From NCBI GenBank assembly GCA_003952965.2, contig CM025851.1, positions 12,491,920 through 12,555,919 of the forward strand: a stretch of 64,000 nt of DNA, read 5' to 3'. Within the stretch, counting starts at the first letter, position 1; each line of letters opens with the position of its first letter. A program made the position numbers and the translations under genes. Positions 34,621 through 46,107 of this stretch are shown here, piece after piece. The notes beneath the pieces were generated by a model. The model did not search any database. It saw only the letters and a program-made list of their open reading frames with translations, and had not been told where the DNA came from. The DNA is from Morella rubra (lineage: Eukaryota; Streptophyta; Magnoliopsida; Fagales; Myricaceae).

Positions 34621-35835
34621 GATTCAACGGATCTAAAAGAAACAACTTTTATTATTGTTGTTATTATTATTATTATTTTCAAATGAAAGAGCCTTGTGGA
34701 GGTTATGTTCACAACGCAACTAATAATGACCAAATTATCTGGCATGCACGATTATTGGCTTTGAAATTTACAGCTATCAAGGAGACCACTATTGCCACCC
34801 CCCCCACACACGGCAATAAAACCAAATTATCCATGCACGATTATTGGCTTTGTTACCTGATTGTGATAGTTTAGCTGTAAGGCGAAATGATAAAAAAATA
34901 AATAGATTCCTATGTATTGCTAAAATATCGAAAATTAAACTAAAATATTGAATACACGTACCATACTATTTGCTGAAATTAAGAGGTGGGAATTGGATCT
35001 TATGGGTCGGTGTCTTCTAATCTTCTCCTGTTGCTTAACTTGTTTGATGTAATTCTAATATATATCTTTTGTTCAAGTTAGATTTACCCAAAACTAGTGC
35101 TAATTTAATTTTGTTACCTGATGATATTGATTAAAAGCTGTCTGTGATCCTAGCTAGAAAAACAAAGCAATATGACTCGGTCACATAACTATGTTCATGA
35201 ATATTGGTTTCGCCCCCATTGAAACAAATTGTCTTTTTTTTTTTTTTCATGAGTGGAAGCTCCAACAAAAATTGCCGGCCGTTAAATTTTATATTAATAA
35301 AACAAAATCTACTTTAAATACAAGAGAGTAATTTTCATATTTTAATGTATAGTTTACTGTGCATGGAATTATGAATTAGAAAATACAAGGATAAAACTAA
35401 AAAAATAAGGTATCAGGGAACAATTTTGTTTTTTTAAAAATATAAATAAGCAATTAGAATAATATTAAAGAATTGATTAACATGATTAAGACTTCAACTA
35501 ATTTTTTTTTTAAACAAGAAGGGTAAAAGGAAGCGACCAAACATGACTAATTCTTTCTAAACGTAACCATAAAGACTTGTTATTTGCTATATACAAATTA
35601 AGTCATAACTACTAAATTAGATAGTCAACACAGCAAGCGCAACTAATCAAGACACTTCAACTAATTGCATTAAATAAAAAAGGACGCCAACAACTTGTTG
35701 AAGGTCGCTGTCAGCTGTGAGTAGTCTGGTCAACAGTGGTGATCATTAAATATGGCTGAACCAGTAGTGTCATGCAACAATAGTGTTATTCAAGGCGCGT
35801 GAATAATATTAACGTGATAAGCCCAGAGGATAATT
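34621..35835. other. AT-rich intergenic DNA, no gene seen
   Basis: A (TTA)n microsatellite lies at 34646-34680 and poly-pyrimidine runs at about 35231-35250. No coding similarity was found on either strand. Confidence 0.5.
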
Positions 35836-36003
35836 TAAGATGTTCGTTTTGTCGAAATTCGTAGGATTTAGGTGTTCTGAGAATTTTATTTTAAAGTTCA
35901 TTGATTGAAGTTATTGATTTATATTCATATTTAAATATATTTAATTTATAAATTTTAAAATTGACGTGTATCTTAAAATACAAGCCAAAATCAACGTTCC
36001 CTT
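35836..36003. mobile_element. Short AT-rich miniature element, family A
   Basis: It starts AAGATGTTCGTTTTGTCG and ends AATCAACGTTCCCTTA, an imperfect inverted repeat of the TGTTCGTTT type also seen at 52125. It is 168 bp, non-coding, and lies 250 bp upstream of dioxygenase copy 3. Confidence 0.5.
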
Positions 36004-36717
36004 AGTATATTTGGTAGAACTAACGGGGCGGGTGTCCCTGTTCGCCCCGGCCTGGTTCCGTCGTCAAGACTGTTCGCTTTGAAAAGCACAAAGACGCTTG
36101 CAAGTCGTCCTGCGTTTTTTACTTATTTCTGGTCATTCACATGTTAGGAGAGAATCAACTCACCGGCCTTTTGTCACCTACTACTCGCCCAGGTTCATAT
36201 TGCATAAGTTCCGTTCTCCGGCTACCTCAAGAGTCGTCAAGAAGGAAGGGAAATGGGGGTTACCAGCAAAGATGAAGTTCCAGCTACCCTCGAGCCAGAA
36301 TATGATAGGGCAACTGAGCTGAAGGCTTTTGACAAAACAAAAGCCGGTGTCAAAGGACTAGTAGATTCTGGGGTTACTAAGATCCCTCGTATATTCTATC
36401 AACTGCCGGACAACTTCAATAAGCCCTCAGTTACTGGTGACACCCACTCTGTTATTCCTGTCATAGATCTCGAAGGAATCGACAAAGATGTAATAAAACG
36501 CAAGGACGTTGTTGAAAGAGTTCGCGATGCCTCAGAGACTTGGGGCTTCTTTCAGGTGGTCAACCATGGGATTCCCGTCAGCGTTCTGGAGGAGATGAAG
36601 GAAGGGGTCCGAAGGTTTCATGAGCAAGATGCGGAAGTGAAGAAAGAGTTATATTCTCGTGACTTCACGAGACAAGTAGTGTTCCACAGCAACTTTGATC
36701 TATATAGTGCTACAGCC

Positions 36718-38030
36718 TTCGTATACCCCTTCCAGAAAACACGCCCAACAGCATATCTAACCTGTTTTTACTAAGATACCCTCATAAAAAAAACAGATTA
36801 GTACCTGGGAAAACAGAATTCACGTTATTCACCATGAGGATTTATGTACCTTGACCGAAAGAACTTCAAAACTCCTACCTACCGAAAAATCTCGATTTGT
36901 CTCTCTACCTGCGGAAACAAGATCTGAGTGCATCTTGCTGTGAGAGTTGATTTGCTTCCCTCTGGTGGAAGGTTTCGAGTGGTGTAGACCGTTGATCGTT
37001 GGGTTTCTCGTTCCCACTCGGGTGTTGATTGGATCGTGACATTGCGAAGACGAATCTTGAGAAGTTGATCAAGACTGGTTGCTGCCAAGTGCTTTCTGAG
37101 GAAGAATCGAAGGGTTGAGTTTGTCGACGTCCACTATTGCTGATCAGAGTTGCTGGTCAAGAAATTGGTGCTGGGCACCGTCCTAAGAGAAGCTTATCTT
37201 GGGAGGCTTTACGGAAGTATTGGGGATCTGGGAAATGAAAAGGATTTTCATATTGATCACCTTTGTGTAAAGTTTTCAAGCATATAGTGGATCGACTGGT
37301 GTGGCCTTCGCACACCCGGAGTGTTTTTTTCTCTTGGGGAAAATATCCTCAAGTGATTTTTCACTTCGTCAACAAAAATCTGGTGTTGATTCTAATTCTT
37401 GTTTATCTTAAATCTTGTTTTAACTAACTCATATGTGATTACCATTTTGCAGATCTAAAGTGCTACAGACGTGAGATTTTACAAGCAAATTGGTTGCTGT
37501 TGGTTGATCTTGATAATTGATCTAAGTCATGATTTTTGGATTGGTTTGTGAGTTGAATGCATTGGAATCTTGGTGATTGTGTTGCTGATTGAATTACCTT
37601 AGTTTTGATCCTTGAGTATTTCTGTTAACAACTTGCGTTAATTACTGTGTTGCTAAAATCTCTACTATAAGTGTTGCGTGTTATAGGGTAAGAAAAATCT
37701 GCATATGTTGTGTTGGTATTGTTGCTGAAAATCACATTGTTTCTTGATTGTTTAGTTGCTGTAATTCACTCCTAGTTTGAGGTTATAGTTACTGAGCATA
37801 TCTTGTTGCTGCACTCTATTATTGTCAATAAATTGTGATTATCTAGCTATTTCCATTTGCTGTAATATGTGCTTGGCTTTGTAAGTTTCTGCTGTTCTGT
37901 CTCAGAATTTAGTTGATTGACTATTGGTTAATTGATTCTACTTTTAGTGTCATATACATCGAGTAGATATATTTTATTGTACCTATTCACCTCCCCTCTA
38001 GGTATAGCTTAGGGTCTAAATGTCCTTTCA
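36718..38030 (+). mobile_element. Solo-LTR-like insertion in exon 1/intron 1 of copy 3
   Basis: This 1.3-kb block is absent from all paralogues. It begins TGCTACAGCC and ends CCTTTCA (TG...CA). Near its end it has ACCTATTCACCTCCCCTCTA, which resembles ACCTATTCACCCCCCTCTA in the LTR at 55.5 kb (minus strand). No coding domain is present. About 95 bp of the host gene is missing at the junction and no target duplication is seen, so insertion was accompanied or followed by a deletion. Confidence 0.7.
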
Positions 38031-38778
38031 AGCAGTTTATAATCCACAGGATTATTATTGAGACCTATGCGTTCTAAATCGGAAACAAGTCAACAACCTT
38101 ACAGTTTGTATCGATTTCTGATAATCAATTTTGCGCTGAACTGGCTTAAATATTTAATACATGATACATTTAGGTTGAGTTTGGAAAGCAATCTACCCAC
38201 CATCATTAGATGAGATTATTTGATTTTGTATCGAGTTCTGATAAAATATTTAGGGGCTTTATTTTACTTCTGACTCGTTCAATTGTTGACAACTAAACGG
38301 GGTGTGTCCGAGTGACACCTTATTCTCTTTTTATCATCTGAAGAATGACTACCTAATGCGCTTGGAGAGACATACTGGAAGAGTACTCGAAGCAAGTAAT
38401 GAACTTGGGGATTGTAATGTTCCAGCTCTTGTCGGAGGCTCTTGGGCTGAACCCAAACCATCTAAATGACATTGATTGCACTGAGGGGCTTACAATTCTG
38501 GGCCATTACTATCCCGCTTGCCCACAGCCAGAGTTAACGGTGGGCACAACTAAGCACTCTGACAATGATTTCCTAACTGTGCTTCTACAAGACCATATTG
38601 GTGGCCTCCAAATTCTTTATCAGGACAAGTGGATCGACATCCCTCCCGTTCCAGGAGCTCTATTGGTTAACATTGGAGATCTTCTACAGGCAAGTTTTTC
38701 ACATTTTTGGTGTTCTCGAAGTTGTCATGGGAGATATGTACTTGTGGTACATCCTTTTCTTTAATTCTTATGACGAGT

Positions 38779-39370
38779 TGTGACACTTGGTATGTATCAA
38801 TACTTCTATGTTTGCATACATATGAAGTGGTCCTAATCATCATAAATAACTACAGCCAGCTAAACATCTACGATATAGAGGGGTTCTATCTATGTCTGTG
38901 CTAGGCTAGCTATTTGCTGTCATTTGTCTTGCTAGCTAGAGATCTGTGATTGTGCTGCAATAGCTATCAAAAATTGTTATATGGATGCCCGTAATATATG
39001 ATATTGTAAAAATTTGTTACCGACCTGTTGGTCTAATTTATGCGTGGGCGCTTCCAAATGTCCCCGGTATATATCAAGAGGTCGAGGACTCGGAATTTAA
39101 AGCCATGGCCAAGGCTGTTTCTGACATAGTGTACCAGACTTGATGAAAGAATCTTTGTGTATTATATATTTGCAATAATTAATACAGAGTCTTTATATAA
39201 ACACAAGTGAGCGTATGAGCCCTGTAACAAGACTAATAGAAGCTGAACTAACTTAACAGTCTTTATTTTAACTATCTAATATAGTGTTCCAGTGTTCTCA
39301 GGTCACCCATTTAAAAGAATGGGAGAATAGTTGCATTCTTTGAGGGTCGCATTGATCAAGAGCATACATA
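38779..39370. mobile_element. Insertion in intron 2 of copy 3 (unclassified)
   Basis: Compared with copy 4 (47420-47455), intron 2 here holds about 590 bp of extra DNA between TGACGAGTTGTGACA and GCTAGTGCTGCTGCTAAAG. The stretch 39140-39290 resembles an LTR-retrotransposon end ('tttgtgtattatatatttgc...'). The class is uncertain. Confidence 0.55.
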
Positions 39371-39731
39371 GCTAGTGCTGCTGCTAAAGTTCTTTGTAGT
39401 TCGCTATGTTTTGATGTTGATGCTCCAAATTCAAGCTCCACCTTCCTTTGCTGTAGCTAATTTTCACTTTTTTCCAGCTTATATCAAACGATAGGTTTAA
39501 AAGCGGCGAACACAGAGCATTGGCAAACCGAGTAGGTCCAAGAGTGTCCGTGGCAAGCTTTTTCTTCACGGGTTCTTTGCCAAGCTCAAAACTTTACGGA
39601 CCTATCAAGGAGTTATTATCAGAAGACAATCCTCCCAAGTATAAGGAAACAACTGTGAGAGACTACACGCTCTAGTTCAGGGGAAAAAAGGCCTTGATGG
39701 GACGTCTGCGCTGCGGCATTTCAGGCTGTGA

Positions 39732-40540
39732 AGTCTGCTGGTGAAGTGTTGGCATGAATGTATGTTTGCAGCTGGACTTGCCAATTTACTTCTTGATCTG
39801 GCTTTAAGCTAGACCATGGGCATCGTACGTTTATAACGTTACCTATGGCACAGAAGCTTGTCAAAGTTTAGAAAAAAAAAAAAAGAAGAAGCTTGTCTAC
39901 AAGCCTAAAAGAATAGTGTTATTTATGCGCCATGTTTCATCAAATATGTTATGTTCTGTAGACTTTCCTGGCTTTGAATTCACGGTTTCTCAATTTTTAT
40001 CTTCTATATTTTCAAAATTGGTTCCATTTCAATTATGAAAATAAGGTTCTAACTGGTCTAAATAAACCGCAGCCTGCGTCAGAGAATTCTATTGACAGGG
40101 CAAGTTAACTAGGATATTAATGATTCAACTGCTCTGCTTTTAGTTATGTTTTAATTGTTTGGACGACTTTGATCTGAGTCGTTGATGAAACCCATTGATG
40201 TACTCGCTAAATGTGGACCGTTTAATTGGAGCTGTTAGACTCGTACTACTATGAACTTCTGGAAACTATAACGCTTTTAAAAGCAGTATAGAAAATTCTT
40301 AGCTAGTGAAATTGGAGCTGTTAAGGACAACGGTACATTCTTTCAAGGATAGTAGAAGGATCTCTATCTTAGAAGTCTTTGAAAGAACATGGTCTCTTTG
40401 TCTTTGAGATTTGGAAGTGCTTGAAGGCTGAGATAAGCATGAAAGCATCACGAGGTTACTAGAGCCGTGCAGTGGTGGTTTCGATGATGGTTTCTGCGAC
40501 AACCGCCATCATCACCGCTTTTGGCGGGTTTTCTTATTAG
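39732..40540 (+). repeat. 3' flank of copy 3, duplicated at 47817-49245 after copy 4
   Basis: Shared blocks include TTGGCATGAAT, AATTTACTTCTT, TTCCATTTCAATT and, at 40360-40525 versus 49070-49235, a nearly identical stretch with GGTCTCTTTGTCTTTGAGA and GTGGTTTCGATGATGGTTTC. The small minus-strand frames in it (40299-40502 and 48971-49210) share KPPL/QGSS and SSTSKSQ. They have no known match and are probably not genes. Confidence 0.75.
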
Positions 40541-40559
40541 GCAATGACTGGGTTGATTA

Positions 40560-41150
40560 GCATTTTATTTTTTTGGGTCCGTTAGAGGCCCATTGGCAAT
40601 TTTAAGAAACTTTTGTATTTCAAAAAATAACAGATTTTGTTGTTTTATGTAGACTAAGTCACTACCTGATTTTTTTTTTTTTTTTAGCAACCTCTGTATT
40701 AAAAAACTTTCAGGAAAAATAAGATAAGAGTCACAATGCAAAATAGAAAGTAAATCAACAAAGCCGGAAATGTGAGACGAGGCCGCCCACTGGGCAAGCA
40801 AATGAGCCTGCTGGTTCAGACGTCGAGGAACCCAGTGAATGGACCATGCTGCTTGTCCCTTAAACTGCATCCTCAGCGAATTAATCAAGTCTTCTACTTT
40901 CCAACAAGGAGGATGCAACGGTGCTGATAAGTCTTGGCAGAGCAGCGTAGAGTCTGATTCAAAGACCACCCGAGTCCAGTGCTTCGATAGAGCCAATTCA
41001 ACTGCACGAACAGCCGCAAAAGTTTCGCCTACTAGCGGATCCATAGCCCTAATTAGCTCTATGTACACCGTACAGAGAGAGCTGAAAGAGCTCGACAAGA
41101 GACGGTTATGTACTATCCGAATTGACGGATTGGGTAGCTACTGAATAGAA
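40560..41150 (-). mobile_element. 5'-truncated LINE: RNase H domain
   Basis: Frame 40565-41098 reads DPLVGETFAAVRAVELALSK, VVFESDSTLLC and WVPRRLNQQAHLLAQWA, the RNase H end of a plant LINE. A T16 run at 40670-40685 (plus strand) is the poly(A) tail of the minus-strand element. No clear target duplication was found. It separates the 3' flank of copy 3 from the promoter copy at 41.2-44.7 kb. Confidence 0.78.
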
Positions 41151-41414
41151 AATTTCGATGGAGCAACATAAAGTGTTTATGTTTTTTTTCCAAAAAATTG
41201 TGAATAAGTGTCTGTTATTAAATATGTAACTAATAAATGTTCCCCAGATGGGGGTTTATCATGCGTGGAGAAGTTTCTCGAATAAATAGCAAACAATAAA
41301 TGTTCAAATTAATATGCGAAATGGCAGCTAGAGATCAATGCACAACAAGGCCGTAGCAACCCAAACGTCGAACACACCACTGTCCCGGGCTGCAACGCTT
41401 CACATTTATCATCT

Positions 41415-42240
41415 TGCACTCATGTGAACGCATTTCCTTGGATGTTTTGGAGCCCAAAGTGCATCCACAGGGCAAGCAACACAGATAGACGGACATACAG
41501 CTCATTTGAACACAAACAAAGGCCCAAAACTTAACAAACTAGCTAACCCGGCCGAATGTCCACCTATCATACACGGGTTCGAAGACCCGAATTTTGCAGA
41601 CTCAATTTTTATTATAAAATAATGTAAAAATCAACATAACTTTTATGAAAATCATAAACGATTCATCTCATACAAATTCTTTCGTATAGAAGGGTAGCCA
41701 GAGTTAGAGTCACATGATCGAATGGAAAAAGGAATACAGCTAGGATCCTTGAAATCAAAACGGCTAAAACGAGCATCTCATTGAGCTAAAAGCTAGGCTT
41801 GATGTTTGAGCTTCCGCGGGACCCAGTGAAGAGCCCACTCGAATTGAGCCGAGTGGATTGAGCCTTGAACAACCTTTTGAGCGAAAGAACTATGTCCTCA
41901 ATCTTCTAGTAAGGGGACGCATTAGCCTGCTCAATATCATCACAAAGAAATCGAGAATCGGATTTAAAAATAACTCTAGACTAACGATGCTGCAGAGCTA
42001 ATTCCACCTCTCTAACAGCTGATAGAGCTTTGCCCACTAATGGGTCCGTAGCTTGAATATGCTCCATGTACGCCGTATAGATAGAGCTAGAAAAATCTCG
42101 ACAAGAGACAGCTGCGTACGATCCATTTTGACATATGTCAACATTAAAGTTGATCTTTTATCCGACCAAGATCCGGTAGAATCCAGATAAGAGACAGGCT
42201 GGATGACCGAGAAAGCCAAGCAGCATGATGTTCAGAGAAA
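41415..42240 (-). mobile_element. LINE RNase H relic inserted in a promoter copy
   Basis: Minus-strand reading gives a broken RNase H domain (DPLVGKALSAVREVELALQ and a FKSDSRFLC block, about 42130-41860). The paralogous stretch at 49290-49420 lacks this DNA: it runs straight from 'cttaatgcacccacg' into 'tgtgagcgtagaccc'. It therefore arose by insertion, or was lost from the other copy. Confidence 0.65.
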
Positions 42241-42487
42241 TGTGAGCGTAGACCCATGGAGGTTCCCAGAACCCTGAGTAGCTGAGTGCAGTACTACATC
42301 TTCCAACTGGCTGCTGAAACGACGAATTGACACATGTTTTAAACAATGGATTAAAAGCCAACCCTCTTAGAAGTTTTTATTCAAATAGCGCCAAATATTT
42401 GACGGATGATCTCGTACACCATTTATAATTGGACAACTCCTGTTAAAAGTTATCCTTCGATTCCTTCCAATATAGTAATGGCAGCTG
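42241..42487 (+). promoter_or_regulatory. Distal part of a dioxygenase promoter (copy 4), split by an insertion
   Basis: This part is about 90% the same as 49410-49655 upstream of copy 5. It contains TGAGCGTAGACCCATGGAGG, CGACGAATTGACACATG, GATGATCTCGTACACC and ATGGCAGCTGAGGTG. In the 49-kb copy GAGGTG runs directly into AGGGATTACCTC; here that continuation is at 44525. Confidence 0.8.
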
Positions 42488-44524
42488 AGGTGAGCTCCCG
42501 CATTCAACTCGCCCTTGCCCTTTTTCTCTCTGCACACGCCCGTCTTCTTTTTCTTTGAGTCTTTTAGAGGCCTCAGCTTCTTGTCCACCGGAAGCCAGTA
42601 AGCCAATGGTTGGGAATCAAAACCCACCAATTCATTCTCGGCACAAGCTGGAGGCTGCAGAGAGTCGTCCTTCCGCTTGCTTCCAATAACAATGCCCTTG
42701 GGTTTTCGAATTCCAATCGAAACAGGTCCAGTCCAGGTTGCCTTACCCGTCCTCGACTCTAAAGAAGAAAACGGGCCTTCCTCCTTTGGGTCCTTAAGCA
42801 CAAGAGACTGCTGTATAATGCCCCCCGTAAACAGCCCACCCGGAAGAGAGTGAGGCCCCATGAAGTGGAGCCTTAAATGAGGCCCACAATAGTATCAAAC
42901 GTGCTCAACTCAGAGATACTGTGTAGACGAAGATTTCGAATTCCTGGCCCATGGCAGAAGTGGAGCCTTAATAGTCGGGCTTGAGAGCCCAGGCCCCGCT
43001 CGCCCAATAGTATCAAGGACGTGCCTCGAGGAGAAGATGTTGAGAACTTTCTCGGCTGCTTGGTCTGCCTCAGAGATACTGTGCCCCTTTTCCTTTTCCA
43101 CTCTATGAGCCAGATCCATTTCGAATTCCAGAGACGCCTGCCACGCCCCCATGGCAGACATATAGCTGTTAGGAATGGGAGGTGCAAGGAGCAGAGACAT
43201 GTTTGATGCAGATACTCGGGGGACCCTAAAACCCTCCTCCTGAAATCCCGACACATCAAGAGCAGGCGCTATCGTGTTTCTGACCGTGTCAAACGCTGCA
43301 TCCACAGATCCATGTCCATGAGCAAAATAACTCGCCACCATCCGCGAGCTAAAAGAGACTGGTTAGTCCACTTTAATTTGGGGTGCAGAGCATATGTTTG
43401 ACATATGACCCAAAAGCCCGCAATTGTAACAGAAACCCGCGATCTTCTCGTATTTGAATTGAACCCACGTATCTGCCCGATTGAGTCTAGGAAGAAAAAA
43501 CCCAAGACTAAGAGGTTGTGAAATCAGCAACCTAACTCTCACCCTAATAAACTGAGTGACCCAAACAGACCTGTAGGACCGAAAATCGACTTCCAGCACT
43601 TCTCCTATCCTCCGAGCTGCCGATTCAGTCCCTTGTCTAGTAGTGTGTCCCATGGGAAGGCCATGGACTTGAACCCACACCGGGAAGGATGATAAATCAA
43701 CCTCCTGCACAGTTTCCCCTAGTTGCAAAGGCTTGAGAATGAGAGGATAACCCTTGATAGTCCCACGAAGCCTGCTCCATCACTCTGAGCCTACAACTAC
43801 TCGACGGGAAGGAGAAAATGAATCGATCACCATCAACCTCTTCCATCTCCAAATCCTTGATGAAATGCCAAGCTTGAAAAATCACCACATGGACCCCAAC
43901 TTTGTTGAAAGGTTTACCAGATATTAGTTTCCCCACGAGGCAGTGGGCCATCACACCTTCATCCTCGCAAGAATTAGTGTTGCCATCTATCCCTCCAATG
44001 GAAACACAGAAACTATCCATGAAGGGACGAAACCAAACAGCACCAAGCCTTCCAAATGAAAGAGCAAGACTAGAAAAGAAAACGAGAGTCCCTCAAGAAC
44101 CCAGCCAGAAATCTCAAAAGAACTTCAAAAAACTCTCCCAAAAAGGAGTACACAAGAGCTCACTAAGGAGAATAGCACATAACTGCCAAAAAATCAGTCG
44201 AAAAAAGTCATCCGAGACCAAAACCTCTCCACTTGTAGTTGCTTCCTATGGTCTGATAGTCGATCCAACAGTTGCAAAGTTGGCTCCATGGCTGAAGTTT
44301 TCTTCCCAATAAGAAAGAATTCAATAAGACTCGGACCCCTTCCTTCCTCGTCTACAGCGTATAGTGTATCTTGGCAGAATTCGATGTCTAGGAACTCACG
44401 AGGTTGTTCGTTTGGCTCTCTGAATACACTCCATTCCCTATCTCCGGGCTTGCAAAATGCTAGCACCAGACCCTCATCCAAGATCGCCGCTACAATGCCT
44501 TCAGCGGGTTCTGGGGAAGATAGT
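42488..44524 (-). mobile_element. Chimeric insertion: LINE ORF1 fragment joined to a DUF295 (F-box) gene fragment
   Basis: This 2-kb block interrupts the copy-4 promoter. On the minus strand, 44310 to about 42490 is LINE ORF1. Frame 43697-44020 has FQAWHFIKDLEMEEVDGDRF, frame 43363-43728 has VWVQVHGLPMGH and FKYEKIAGFCYNCGLLGHM (a full CX2CX4HX4C knuckle), and frames 42873-43341 and 42367-42861 give the Pro-rich tail with PKGIVIGSKRKD. Upstream of it (44310-44510) is a piece of a plant DUF295/KIB-type beta-propeller gene. Neither end shows a poly(A) or a target duplication, so the mechanism is unclear. Confidence 0.75.
44310..44510 (-). pseudogene. DUF295 (F-box/KIB-like) gene fragment
   Basis: The frame upstream of 44310 reads DEGLVLAFCKPGDREWSVF and FLDIEFCQDTLYAVDEEG, the hallmark 'LAFCRPGD.W' and 'DI.F..G.LYAVD' blocks of the DUF295 propeller domain. 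The frame then runs into LINE-like sequence beginning MEPTLQLLDRL. It is only about 65 codons long, with no F-box, so it is a captured or leftover fragment. Confidence 0.7.
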
Positions 44525-44735
44525 ACATTGAGGGATTACCTCACTTACACTATTATTTGCCTAGTTTATTCACCGTTTTCTGGTCACTTACAGCATTATG
44601 AGATGGTATATTCTTCTAAATTTTGTCACCTACTGCTTACCTGTACAAGTTCCCCCCCCTTATTTTTTCCCCCTCTCTCTCTCTCTAAGTAACAAGCTTG
44701 CCTATACAAGTTCAATTGCAGAAGTTTCGTTCTAT
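44525..44735 (+). promoter_or_regulatory. Proximal promoter of dioxygenase copy 4
   Basis: This stretch is like 49654-49805: AGGGATTACCTC, TGCCTAGTTTATTCACCG, TTTTCTGGTCACT and TTTGTCACCT, then TACAAGTTCAATTGCA and GTTCTATGGGC. Copy 4's own leader is now separated from this promoter by two hAT elements (44744-46085). Confidence 0.78.
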
Positions 44736-44743
44736 GGGCAACC

Positions 44744-45567
44744 CAGTGGCAGATGTAAGGGGGGCCAACCGGCCCCGGTTGGCCCATGTAAAACCTTTGA
44801 TTTTTTTTTTTTTTTTAAAATAACTAATCTGTCGCCTTTAGTTTAAGCCGGCCCCCCTTAATGCTGGGATGTGCAACTATTTCATATATGGGACAATGGG
44901 TGGGGAATTGGGGATATACATTCTAGTACTGCTGTTTGATACGTGGGCTACTTTTGTTGGATAGTTTCAAGTAGCACTTTTCTTTTATTATATCAGCACT
45001 GATTGTTAATGGTAAAATAAATTGAGATGTTCAAAAAAATGTTTAGGACTAATATATTGGATTATCTACAAGTTAGTGGATGGAATTGAAATATGGTAGA
45101 TAATAAATATTTTGTCTTATCCGTTTTTTGAGCTTTCCTATTACTTCAATATACAACTCTCTATCAGAGAGTAGGTATCTCATCCGAACTGGAGATCTTA
45201 GACTAGATCATCAGATGATTGTGTTACTCTAATATGCAAGACAGAAGAAAAAAAGGTGAGGGACTCGAAGAGAGTAGGGATGTATAACTTTGTAGATCTT
45301 GCCTACTTTCTAGTTGCAAGTGAGGTTAATATATGAGAAAGGAAGAAACTATTGAGAATGAAGCCATTTTGTAACGTTTTTAGAATATGCAGATCTGGAT
45401 CTAATTGCCACCTTTCAGTCTCAGCAATTAGTATATTTTAATATTTTTAGTCCTTAATTTTAACTTTAAGACACTTTTTTGCTTTACGTAGGGATTTTTT
45501 TTTTTTTTTGGTCATTTCGCCTTAAGAGTTAGCCTTCCCTTCAAATTCAATCATGGTTTCGCCACTG
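44744..45567. mobile_element. hAT element (824 bp), 8-bp target duplication
   Basis: The left end is CAGTGGCAGATG and the right end is the complement of CAGTGGCGAAACC. The perfect 8-bp duplication GGGCAACC lies at 44736-44743 and 45568-45575. It contains inner GGGGGGCC.ACCGGCCCC/GCCGGCCCCCC stretches and AT-rich DNA, with no transposase. It is inserted just outside the second hAT element. Confidence 0.92.
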
Positions 45568-45577
45568 GGGCAACCTG

Positions 45578-46085
45578 CAGGGCCGACCCAGGGTAAGGCA
45601 ACCTCACCACGAGCAAGTTGCATAAATGATTATGTCTTACACGACGTAAGAAATAAAAAGATAGTTCGACAACATACAATTTTTTTTATATTTTTTAGAT
45701 TTTTAAACTTGAAAAAAAATTCTCTATAAATTTTTTGACCATGTGAGTTATAAGACCCATGTAAGAGCCTTGTAAAAGATAATTAATGGAGTTTTGAATA
45801 TTTTATATTAAATTTAATAATTTTCAGTTAATTAAAAATATTTTATCATAATGTTTAGGAACAAAATTTTAAGAGTTAATAAAAAGTTGAAGAAATAATG
45901 AAAAAATTGATGAAAAAAAATAAAAAAGTAATTAAAAAATTTGTAAAAAATAAAAAGAGAAAAAGAATTATAACTATAATGAAATTTTAGTTTACAATCC
46001 TCGTGATATATATATATATATATATATGTATACGACCTACTAGTTCGTACGGCCTCAGCCCTCCATTTCGTTTGAGCCGGCCCTG
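45578..46085. mobile_element. hAT element (508 bp) ending 22 bp before the copy-4 start codon
   Basis: The left end is CAGGGCCGACCCAGGG and the right end is the complement of CAGGGCCGGCTCAAACG. The 8-bp duplication is GCAACCTG (45570-45577) and GCTACCTG (46086-46093), one mismatch. It contains an (AT)n run at 46009-46027. It is non-coding. Confidence 0.87.
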
Positions 46086-46107
46086 GCTACCTGACCAAGG
46101 AAGGAAA

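Larger units (their letters stand above)
36253..39731 (+). pseudogene. 2-oxoglutarate dioxygenase, copy 3 (disrupted by LTR-like insertion)
   Basis: Exon 1 starts at 36253 ([20 protein letters not shown]) and runs as far as SNFDLYSA, then meets foreign DNA at about 36718. The last 80 or so bases of exon 1, including the NWRDTFY block, and the first donor are missing. The similarity resumes at 38031 in intron 1. Exon 2 (38368-38689) is open and keeps TTKHSDNDF (HxD); its acceptor is changed from GTAG to GGAG. Intron 2 has the GC donor (38690) and an extra 590 bp. Exon 3 (39478-39731) keeps EHRALANR and PRVSV but has a TAG stop in the RDYTL region (39674-39676) and an extra A in the A-run that follows. 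No functional enzyme is possible. It is closest to copies 4 and 5. Confidence 0.92.

Noticed and set aside
46003-46107. Upstream extension of the copy-4 open frame (MIYIYIY start)
   Set aside because: The 35 extra codons come from the (AT)n run and end of the hAT element, and no paralogue has them. The ATG at 46108 matches all copies.
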